A stretch of DNA of 64,000 nucleotides, from assembly GCA_030268105.1 (NCBI GenBank), contig BSDZ01000052.1, positions 62,001-126,000 on the forward strand, in the 5' to 3' direction. A program made the translations under genes and the position numbers. The notes under the pieces are model-generated. The model saw only the letters and a program-made list of their open reading frames with translations, ran no database searches and was not told the origin of the DNA. Source of the DNA: Volvox africanus (taxonomy: Eukaryota; Chlorophyta; Chlorophyceae; Chlamydomonadales; Volvocaceae). This document shows, piece by piece, positions 1 to 8,943 of the stretch (positions within the stretch are counted from its first letter, which is position 1; every line of letters starts with the position of its first letter).

Positions 1-153
1 CCGCGCGTGGAGGATAGTCAGGGACAGTACCATACCATACTTCCGTTGCCCTCCCCATCCCCGCTCTCAGCACCTGGCTCCGTGCCCCTAAATAGGATGA
101 CGGCCAAATGTAATGCTGCGCCGCTTCAGGCTGCTCTTTGTCGCACAACTTAC
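1..153. other. Left edge: start of a probable REC8 intron, no exon recognised
   Basis: On the minus strand this follows the GTAAGT donor at 153-148. I found no clear acceptor or kleisin winged-helix coding sequence before the window edge. If the TAA at 152-150 is the real stop, this would be 3' untranslated or intergenic DNA instead. Confidence 0.4.
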
Positions 154-3100
154 GAGATGACCACTTTGGTATTGCGGCTCATGAACAGCTGCGGCGGCAG
201 CACCTGCGTGGCGAGGCCGTTCGTCTCTTTGAGACAGAAGAACGGAGTTGCGTCAGCTGCCTCCTTTTCGGAGCCTGAGCCTCCACGCGCGCTACTGCCA
301 GCCTGGTGGCTGGACTTCCTGCTGACGCCGCCGCTGGCGCCCTCGGAACGGCCGCCGCCTTTCGAGTTGCCTCCCGCCGCCGCCGTTGCTGCCGCCACCG
401 CCGTTGCATCCGGACCCTGTCCGACCACGCACGGCGCCAGACAACCACACACGCATTCAGACCATGTAAGGGCTTGGCGACCTAAAACCGTGAACACCAC
501 AGATCCACATCATTAATGAAAAACCACCAAGAAGCTAAAACTCAGTAAGGCTTCTGCTGCGTTGTTCTGTTGTTCCGTCAAGTAGGGAGGTAATAACTAA
601 CTAACAATCGTGGGCCACATCCTCGACCATCCCGACCATTCAAGCAGCAGAATAACGCGGCAAGAAGGATAGTCAGACGGGCGGGAACTGCCCATACCAG
701 GCAGGCCTTGTTCTATCTCACCTGTTCCTGTTGCTCGTCCAGATCCATAAAGTCCAGCAGCTCATGGTCAAAGTGCACGTCCACTTCGTCGATCGCCGGT
801 AGCAAGTCCTCCAGCGCGCCCGTTCCAAACATACGCTTCTTCGGAGCGCCGCTGGGGCGCCTGCATGTGCCATTACGCGGGATGAGAGAGACCGCGCTTG
901 TGTGTGCATGTGTATGTGCAAGCTTGCCAGATGATGGAAAGCCATGCGTGTGTCCATAGTACGGACGGGAACATTACCATATAGAACGCTTCGGTAAAGA
1001 GGCCCAAAAAAGCCATTTGTAAAATCTGTAAATCTGGCTTATTACCGAAAATGTGAGGACAAGCTGCTGCGTCCAGCTAGTTACACAGCTGCCCTACCCC
1101 ATTCCAACCCCCTCCTACATGCTCACATTAAAATCCGTCCCCATCATCTGTCAGAGCTTCTTTTGAAGATATAATGTGCATATAAAAATAAATTTATTTA
1201 TTTATTTATTACACGAATTACATCGATTGTGAACGGCCACGTTGACTGAACATAGTCGTTGTAGAAAGAAGGCACCTCACCTATAGGTCTCCTTGGCCAT
1301 GACCTCGTCTTCGGTCTCCCGGCCCAGGCTGCTCTCATCGCTCCCAGAGGTGGCCTTGCTGGATTTTCCCGCTGTCGGCGGCCCCTGACTGGACCCAGCC
1401 AAGAGGCCGAGGCTCGTCAGTCCAACCGCCGCCGCACGGTGCTGCCGCTCCATGTCGCTGCCGTCCGGCGTGTCGTGGCGACGAAGCCTGTATGTAAGCG
1501 AACAGGCAGGGCGATGCTGAGTGGGGGAAAGACGAATGAAACGAATCCTGGTGCGGATACGGAAGGGACGAGGACCAAGTGTGTGTGGGGAGGAAGAACT
1601 GCGGCCATCATAGTAGCCGTCGAGAAGCCCTCCTAGACGACGCGTATATCCATGGAAATTAGTAACTGCACACACCTTCCATGCGCACTGGGTGGAATCA
1701 ACCGCAGCGGACAAAAGGGTGATGAAGGGCACGGTACGTTTCACGAGCATGGGCATGCGATTCAAACCAACCCACAAGCATGCAATCTATATTTTCACTT
1801 ACTCCAGTCCTTCGACACTCCCCTCCTGCATTTCCCCCTTCCCACCCAATACCGTCAAACGCGTCCCCCAACCCACAATTCTATCCCCCCTTTGACTCGC
1901 AGCAGACCGACCTTTCCATTTCGATATCATCGATATCATCCTCTGTTTGCATCTGCTCATCTGCGGGCGTCTCCATGGCTTGCATGATAGCCTCCGCCTC
2001 TCCTACTGCCGCCTCCGCCGGATGGAATGCTCCCCAGAGGCTCCCATCGATGCGGTGCCCTTCGGATGCCTCCAGGTCCTGCTCCTTCACCCTGCGCTCC
2101 ATATCTATCAATCTCTCACTCGCTCCTTTGCAGTTAGACCGTTTCGGCTGCTGCCTCTGTTCCTCCCCCTCCCCTTCGTCTTCCGCTGCAGTCGTCCCTT
2201 GCTGTTGATGTTGTTCCTTGCGCTGCTGCGCGTCGTTGCCCCTTGCTCCAGAAGCCGTGGCTGCACGGGGGGCAGCGCTCTTCACCGTGCACAGCCGCTG
2301 CACGCGCCCGGCATCTAAGCATCGGACAAGACAATACACCAATAGATCATGTACCCACTGACATAAGGTCGGGTGTCTTGGGCAGAGCCCATCGACTGTG
2401 CATGGGCTTTGGCAACTTATTACGGCTTAACATGGGCAAGAGCCATCAAGGCACGGCACCACAGAGGGGACTGTCATTGACTGAACTGGATTTCGAAAAC
2501 AGGATGTGCGAAAGTAAATGAGGCATGCAAACGCAATTAAAAAAACGTCGATACGGGGCGCCGGCCGTAATGACACCATCCGCAAGCTGGCCTACATCCT
2601 AGCGCTACGGCAAACACAAACTCCTAGCTCCGTCTTCTAGAAGGCCGATATCATGTATAAGGCACAAGGTATATAATATAAGGTAGTGTACAACCAAGAT
2701 GTAACCATAAGTTCATTTGGAGTTAGGTCTAAAAAAATTATTAAATTATCGTTCTTGGTAATATTATAATTCTGAACTGATTCGTCTTGATTAACTAAAA
2801 AATTGTCGGTATCTGTTGCAATCCTTCAAATTTAATCGCCGTCGTATTTAATCCAGGAGGTTATTTAACTTCTTTTCTCCAGTCCTTTCAGCAAAACGTA
2901 ACCATAATTCAAGATGATTATTTCCCCCTTTTCTTCAACTATTAAAAATTTCCAGTAAAACCTGCCTATCTAAAATATCACGACACAAAGAATATGACTA
3001 AAAGGACGGGGAAAAGCGGCAACGTGGCGACGAAGCAGTTGTTGCGCAAAGTAAATTTATAGAAACATTAAATTAATATCCTTGGGGAGTTCCATAATAC

Positions 3101-6100
3101 CACCAAACCCCAAACACCCACCCGGCTCTTCCACGGCAGCAGTTCGCCGCCTTGGCCCTCCGTGAGTAACGTTGACGTAGCCCTCAACATCCTCCTCCTC
3201 AACGTCCTCCACCACCTCGTCCGCCTCCGCCGCCATTGCCACCAGACGCACCAGGTGGCGACCCCATGTCATGCCGCTACCGTTCAACATCGCCGCCGCT
3301 CCGTGCCTTACCGCATCGGACGCCGCGGCAACGTGGCCTGCCGCCAGCATCCCCGCCACTGCACCGAATATCATGGGCCCAGGGGTTCCGTCGTAGGGGT
3401 CGCTGGTGAAGCGACGGCCGTTGAAAGGGTCCGCGAAGGGGGCAGCGGCCGTTGTCCCTGATGCCCAGACCAGGCCGGCATTGTGACCCGAGTCACTGCC
3501 GCCGCTCGGGTCTGGCGCAACATTGATTCTGGACTTGAGCAGCACAGACGATTCCAATGTCCATTCACGATAGGTTCGACCCGCCACCTGGTCGCATGGG
3601 AAGAACATCCGGGTTCTTGAACACCGCTTACAGCTCCCCTTGTTGCAGTACGCACCGGCTGACCGGCACCAGTATGCCTAAGAACTTAGTTCTCTCGGCC
3701 CCTAACCCCCCGGGTTCCGCTACGTCGTGTCATCACCATTCAAAGGAACAAACCTTACGACGCTCCTGCGGCTATTGACTCCAGCCGCATGTTTCATTTA
3801 TTTCCTACAAACAAGTTCATCCCTTTCTTTCCCTGTTTCCATGATGCCTCCCCAGCCATTTGCTTTTTTATCTATTTAGTCTATCTAATCTATCAAGTCT
3901 AGTCTATCTGGTCTAGTCTAGTCTATCTATTCTCGACCCAGATGGGGCAAATCATCGCCACGGACTCCACTAATCTCCCACCAATCTCCTGATCCAGGCA
4001 AATCCGGTCCAATTTACATCTATTCGGTGGACCCCAACAGTAGCCGTGAAGCCATTATTACCGTCATGCAACGGAGAGGGTGGCATGAAGTGGTCCATGG
4101 GGGCTCCGATGCTTGGAAGCGGCACAAGCGACGGCGCGGGCTGGCCGCAGGTAGGGGTAGTGGCGCGCAGTTGGGCCCCTTCCGAGTGCAACTGCTGCTG
4201 CGCATCCTCGGGAGTGAAGTCGCTCAGGAAGTGAAGGTCGGTGGGCAGCTCCTCGGCGAAATGCATCTCGCTGTCTTCCATCTCGCGCATCTCGTTCAAC
4301 GGATCCAGTGTATGCGCCGCCGCGGTCCCGCCAGCGGTGTTTGCGGTGGCGAGAGCGCCAGTCCCAGTGGGGCTCCGCGCCAGCAAGGAGGCTGCGCCGG
4401 CCGTGCTACTCGGCCCGGAGCGGCGACCGCCATCGGCTGTGGTGGCTGCTGCCGCGGTGGCTGCTGCCGCCGCCGCCACCGCCGCCGTCGGAGCTGCAGC
4501 AGCCAGACCGCCTGTAGTAGGCGTGCAGGGCATTACGTGATCTACACCGAACATGCGGGAACAGGTGTGATAAGAATTACGGCGACACACACAGAGGACT
4601 TTTCGATAGCAATAGCTTTACTTTGGATAATAAACCAGTCAGTCCTGAGGCGCAGTATGGCAGGTATTAAGACGGTAAGGGAGGGTACGGGAGGGGGAAT
4701 GTACGTCAAGTACTGCGACATCCACGGCCCCTCGGCCCCACGGCATCCACGGCCCCAACTAACAGCACTCTTGGCCAATGCCTGACCGACAACCGATAAC
4801 CGACAATCGACTTACCGAACGACAGGAAAAAAGCGCTATCCTCGTCGTCATCGTCATTCAGCAGGACCCGTAAATCGGGGGCTTCAAAAACCTCATCGTC
4901 GTTGCTAATCATGCACGGGACGGGTAGGAAAGAGAAAGAAGAGAACGAAAACGATATGGGGTAACCCTAAACCCATAACGGGAGGTTACCGCATGATAGT
5001 AGCAGGTCGTGAAGAAGGCAGGGTGTACATATAATTCGGCGTGCGTGGGTGCATTCGGTTTAAAGTTTTCGTTTGGGTGGACGCATATATGTGTGCGTGG
5101 TGGGTACCTGTGTGAACCACCTGCTACTACTCGCTGAATCGCAAGAGACTAAGTGGAACGCATCTAGCATCGCGTGAGAGACAGGGGAAAGGACAAGTGA
5201 GTGATCCCCACGCTGTTACACGCTTATGTAGTATCCTGGGGTATCTACGGGCAGTGTCAAAGGATCCTGGACCTTAGATGGTCATCCTTCCGATCGGGCC
5301 TTTGTTGGCCGACACAACAGAGATACAACAGCTTATCGCAAATGCTTACATCCATTTCCTTCATTGTATTCCTTATTTACCCCATTATGGATGACACGCG
5401 TATCATATAATTCATGCTGTTAACTTCATTTTATAATCAGAATTCCTGCGTGCTAAAGCCCCAACCGGCCCGACTCTTGATGGGCCTTATCTTGCGCTGC
5501 CGTCGTACATGCATGGCAGCCGAGGGTTCCACTGTTCCACTAAAAAGCGCCGCCCTCTTATCCATCCCGACTTACAGGTCACGAGGGACTTGGTTTGATG
5601 GCCCAGCTGCACCTCTGACCCGACCCCCCTTGGCGCCTCCTCCCCGCTGAGCGCCTTCTGAAGGGGGCGTGGGCATGATGGACATCACAACGTTAAATTG
5701 GTGGGGTTGCAGCTTGATATGATGGGCAGTTCAGTTCAGTCGTGGATCTTAGCCGCTTGCTTAAGAAGATTTGTCATGTCGGGCGTGCTTCCATGTCCGC
5801 CCTCAAATATCTCCCTTGTCCGTATTCCTGATATGTGGGTCAGTCGGTGTTGTGAATCAGTCGGTGTTGTGTGCCATAGGCCTTACCATAGGCCTCATTG
5901 ATCTACATCGTCTATTTGCAGCGGCTTTCCCTGTCCTTCCACCTTGCCCCTAGTCCCCGGTAGCGGCGACTCAAATCCTCTCAGCGTCTGAGTGAGGCAC
6001 GCGTGTCCGAGTAGCGAGTAGCGAGTTTCATCTTAATAGCTACACACGCACCTGCACCGCTGCCGTCCTTTTTAAAGCTCGGCGGTGCCAGGGTAGACAA

Positions 6101-7996
6101 CATCAACAAATTCTCTTCCTCATCATCCTCCCGCAGACCCCTTATGTGCCCGCCACTGCGACCATCGTGTCGCCGCCCCACCGCGCGGGCGATGTCCCCT
6201 TCGGTTTCCTCAAAATGCTCATGTGGGTCAGCCCGCCCTTCCTGACGCTCCAGCGGCTCAAGCAGCTCCAAATCGTCCAGATCTTCGATCTGACCCAGAA
6301 CGTGAGATGACATCATCATCATATCTGGGGCCGTATCTTCCACCAAAGTAATGGCTTCCACCCTGCGGAACCAATGAACACACTGCCGGTGCTGGTGCGG
6401 TTGTGGTAAGAGCCATATACAGCCATGCCAGGCGGCCCAAATGCCAGCGTGTCAAGGATGACAAATTACAATTCATACACATCGTCCTCCATCTGCCCAC
6501 TATCTGATTCCACGTCTACTTGCAACCTCACGGCCACTGCCCAAGCCGGCCAGAGGCGCCGAACTGTTATTTTTCGGCTAGGGGTCCCACAATCAATTCC
6601 AGTCCAGGGTGTTGAGGCCGACCCAGATGGAGGTATGGGCGTCCGTGTGCTGAGGGTTTAAGCCAGCCTGACGGATCGCCTGCTGTAAAGGTGAGCGGCA
6701 CGTACCTGGCCTTGTCTCGGCCCCGGTGCAGGACCGTTTTGACGACCGCGGCTGCGGATCGCTCGGGCGCCTTGGCTGCGGTCACCTTCCGGAGCATATC
6801 CTGCAGATCCTCTTTTAAAAAGAGATACCGAGTGGTACGGCAGCTATAAGACTCCTAGCGGAAAAAAGCTGGGGCAATATACGCACGGCAGGCAGGCAAC
6901 TCTTCCTGCCTTTGTAAATGGAAGGTGGCAGTTGCCTCGCCTATCCGTCTTTTTAAACAAATCGCCACAGGTCCCCCTTGAAGACTTAGCTCAAGGTTGT
7001 CACGACGTACTACGCTCCCCCTGAGCGGGTCGCATGCTGCAGGTCGGCAGGACGGCGGTAATACGGAATGACAAGGTATCTCTTACCGATCTGGGCCAGT
7101 CCCGTAGCATCCCCACATCTTTTACATGTACGACCTTCCCTTAACCTACCCAACAGGTACAGCTGTTGTCGGTTGAACACGATAACCACGCCTCCTGCAT
7201 CATGGCAAGCCCGCAAAAACTTAGAAAGGCATTAGCATTTTCAACGTCGTTCAGCATGATTGCCCATGTAGCATGAGCACAGATCAAAATTGTGTTGTAG
7301 AACCTGCGGGTCCGTTATGGGTTTCCAACAGCAAAGCCAAGTGGCATAATTATGAGCTGTCTTCATCATAGACAAATCTTGCCCTTTGCGATAAACCAAG
7401 CATGGCCTCACCAATCAAAATGCCCTGGAGCCGCAGGGAGTGAGGTACATCTGGTTGCATGATGTGCTTGCTGCGGGCAGCAAACAACGAACCGGCAGCA
7501 AACGTTCAGCAAGAAACGCTAGTAAGTCCTAACCCATCGCGAAGCGTAGTCCCGCCTACTCGCTCTATACTGCGTATAGGAGAACCAAAGACCCAGTTGT
7601 GCTGACCCACGGGTCAGTGCTCCTTGTGTACCATCGTCCATGTCTCACCATATCGATTCGCACATTCTTAATTATGAAGGCATCCTAAGTCAATAAGGAA
7701 TAGCTCATGTATACTGGGGCAACTCACCAAACATCAGAGACACTTATGCCAAGGATTTTAAGTTTGCTGAGCTTCTTGCCATGAGCCATCGTCCTGCATG
7801 TGCCCGGGTCCCAGTTCCATATGCAAGCCTAAATAACTTCTATGGCTTTTTGAGCAAAGCCGCGGAGCGCGGCGGCGTCTCTGTGAGCGATTGGCGCAGT
7901 TTATCTTGCGCAAACGGTAAATACTCTGTCAGGCACTTCTTACCAAATAGCACCCAGAGGAGACTTCCTGCCAAGGAGGTCGTGCGAGTAGAACAT
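154..7996 (-). CDS. REC8: REC8-type alpha-kleisin (meiotic cohesin subunit), 15-exon model, 3' end probably off the window
   Basis: Alpha-kleisins close the SMC1-SMC3 cohesin ring; the REC8 form holds sister chromatids in meiosis. Exons by hand: 7996-7944, 7793-7728, 7470-7412, 7194-7150, 7118-7087, 6800-6706, 6362-6052, 5606-5576, 4904-4816, 4511-4018, 3587-3122, 2260-1912, 1487-1281, 860-722, 416-154. Every intron is GT-AG, all phases match, and 2,699 coding nt are in view (about 900 residues). Seen: MFYSHDLLGRKSPLGAIW at the N-terminus; MQPDVPHSLRLQGILIGGVV and IVFNRQQLYLLD across exons 3-5; TVLHRGRDKAR then VEAITLVED (residues about 107-126); an acidic middle with DDDDED; Ala-rich exon 10; VAGRTYREW (from about 426). 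These match plant REC8/SYN1 motifs (GGVVIVYERKV, KGKTHARKEAVTLPEN, AGHVYQSWL), from memory of the family. The start has an ACAAACATG context. The C-terminal winged helix is not visible. An in-frame TAA (152-150) sits inside a GTAAGT donor, so the gene either stops there or, more likely, splices on to the left. Exons 8 (31 nt) and 12 (GTCGGT donor) are the least certain. Confidence 0.85.
2261..3121 (-). other. REC8 intron 11, 861 nt, AT-rich core
   Basis: This is the largest intron of the model, with donor GTGGGT at 3121 and acceptor GTGCAG at 2261. The stretch of about 2530-3060 is strikingly AT-rich compared with its GC-rich surroundings and has no supported open frame. It recurs at +6,958 in every unit. 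I see no recognisable mobile element in it, though its composition suggests inserted or long-neglected DNA. Confidence 0.6.
3871..3933. repeat. Imperfect TCTA/GTCTA simple-sequence tract in REC8 intron 10
   Basis: About 60 bp built from TCTATC, TCTAGTC and related words. It lies in the 430-nt intron between exons 10 and 11 and recurs in all seven units without visible length change, which is notable for a tract that would normally be expected to vary. Confidence 0.8.
5215..5322 (+). repeat. Degenerate relative of the array 2 module inside REC8 intron 8
   Basis: Positions 5231-5251 match array 2 positions 51797-51817 at 20 of 21 bases (core CTGGGGTATCTACGGG). Just before it, 5215-5231 resembles 51938-51954 (15 of 17). 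Further on, CATCCTTCCGAT at 5283-5294 resembles CATCTTCCGAT at 52456-52466, and 5296-5322 resembles the GGCCTTCGTAGGCGGA...CAACAGAG part of array 2. Spacing between the CTGGGG and GGCC blocks is 61 bp here and 56 bp in array 2. Colinearity of several short matches makes chance unlikely. It lies antisense to REC8 and recurs in each 6,958-bp unit. Confidence 0.65.
5840..5873. repeat. Short 17-bp period tandem in REC8 intron 7
   Basis: TCAGTCGGTGTTGTG occurs twice, 17 bp apart, followed by a second small duplication (CCATAGGCC twice, about 5873-5893). Both are intronic and recur in each unit. Confidence 0.75.
6894..6937. other. Inverted repeat (possible hairpin) in REC8 intron 5
   Basis: AGGCAACT at 6894-6901 is exactly complementary to AGTTGCCT at 6930-6937, and CTTCC/GGAAG inside can extend the stem with a bulge. 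The loop is about 13 nt. It is too short for a typical microRNA precursor, and a role is not evident. Confidence 0.5.
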
Positions 7997-8222
7997 GTTT
8001 GTCTAAGTCGGTGTCACTCTCCTGGGCAAAAACTCTTAACTGTTTGTCGTCCCGAGGTTCACAAAGCTAATGCCAGTCAGGTCAGCCAGTTTCTTCTTCG
8101 CCAAGCCGTGCTAACCCCTAAGCCCTCAATAATAGTTGCAAGGCAGAGCGGCTGCCAAAGGATGACGGTATGCGGACAGCTTCGCAAGGAGTCACATACA
8201 ATCACACTTAGGAAATATATAC

Positions 8223-8570
8223 TTTTGTGAGATCACAAAGCTTAGGAGGGCTCATGGTACACAAAGTACAACATCACCAGGGACATTCAGTGGGGAAACA
8301 TATCTTTCCGAGCTGTAATTCGCGCCAATATGCTTGTACGGCAGCTCCAACGCTATGACAAGGTATCATACCTCCACGCACTCCACGACGTTCCGGTAAA
8401 ATCTGCCCAGCCATCCAACATTCCATCACAGGCTTTCAAGATATAAGGTATTACATTTGGCCAGAATGTCTCTAGGTTGCTTAATCTTGGTTTCCAGCAC
8501 CGCGCCCATCATTATTCTTACTGCAAATTCTGCCCCGGCACAGCTACCTAAGTCCCTGACTGAAAAGTAC
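8223..8570. other. 348-bp segment present in units 1-6, absent from unit 7
   Basis: In unit 7 the sequence passes directly from ...AAATATATAC (49970) to CAGAATAGG (49971). In units 1-6, 348 bp lie between, ending in another TAC. The ends show TACTTTT and AAAAGTA, a short inverted match. This fits either a microhomology deletion at TAC in unit 7, or a small mobile insertion with a TAC target duplication that spread through units 1-6. The segment holds a plus-strand open frame at 8246-8446 (66 codons, first Met at 8330, ending ...NIPSQAFKI) that I do not recognise. Confidence 0.8.
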
Positions 8571-8652
8571 CAGAATAGGCCCATGGTTCACAGCAGGGGC
8601 TCACAGCAGAGTGACCCCTGGTTCACAGGAACCCTAGCTAAGGCGCTTTTTT

Positions 8653-8732
8653 TGGACCCTCGCTTCGACATAAACCACAATTGATAGTCACATGGACCCT
8701 CGCTTCGACATAAACCACAATTGATAGTCACA
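8653..8732. repeat. 40-bp perfect tandem duplication upstream of REC8
   Basis: Two adjacent copies (8653-8692 and 8693-8732) begin TGGACCCTCGCTTCGACATA. Both are present in units 1-6; unit 7 has one. It lies about 660-740 bp upstream of the start codon. The duplication must have arisen in, or spread through, the units left of unit 7, or been lost there. Confidence 0.95.
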
Positions 8733-8943
8733 CCTTGAACTGTTGTTTTCAAAAGCGTCTCACAGGGTGTCGTGAGTCGAGCCTTCGCGTTGGCTTGTTG
8801 CCAGGACTTGCTGTGCTGCACCATTCCTTATCACACAAAATCGTGGACGAGCAAACTCGAACGATTTCATAGCATGGTGACCAGTTGATCTGCAAGCACT
8901 GGCAGGTCACTGCTGCTTGACAACCTGAACTGTAAGGACTACA

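Noticed and set aside
3573..3582. GGTTCGACCC, resembling a tRNA B box
   Set aside because: It is the complement of the REC8 exon 11 codons for GRTY, and no tRNA cloverleaf or A box surrounds it.
4027..4785. Plus-strand open frame of 252 codons, repeated in every unit
   Set aside because: It lies opposite REC8 exon 10 and intron 9. Its Arg/Cys-rich composition is what an antisense reading of Ala-rich GC-rich coding sequence gives. No motif supports it.
4965..4974. CCCTAAACCC, resembling a plant-type telomere repeat
   Set aside because: Only about one and a half units, inside REC8 intron 8 and not a repeat tract. It gives no support for a telomere junction.
7781..8230. Plus-strand open frame of 149 codons, repeated in every unit
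   Set aside because: It overlaps REC8 exons 1 and 2 antisense, with no recognisable domain. The minus-strand kleisin start explains the sequence better.
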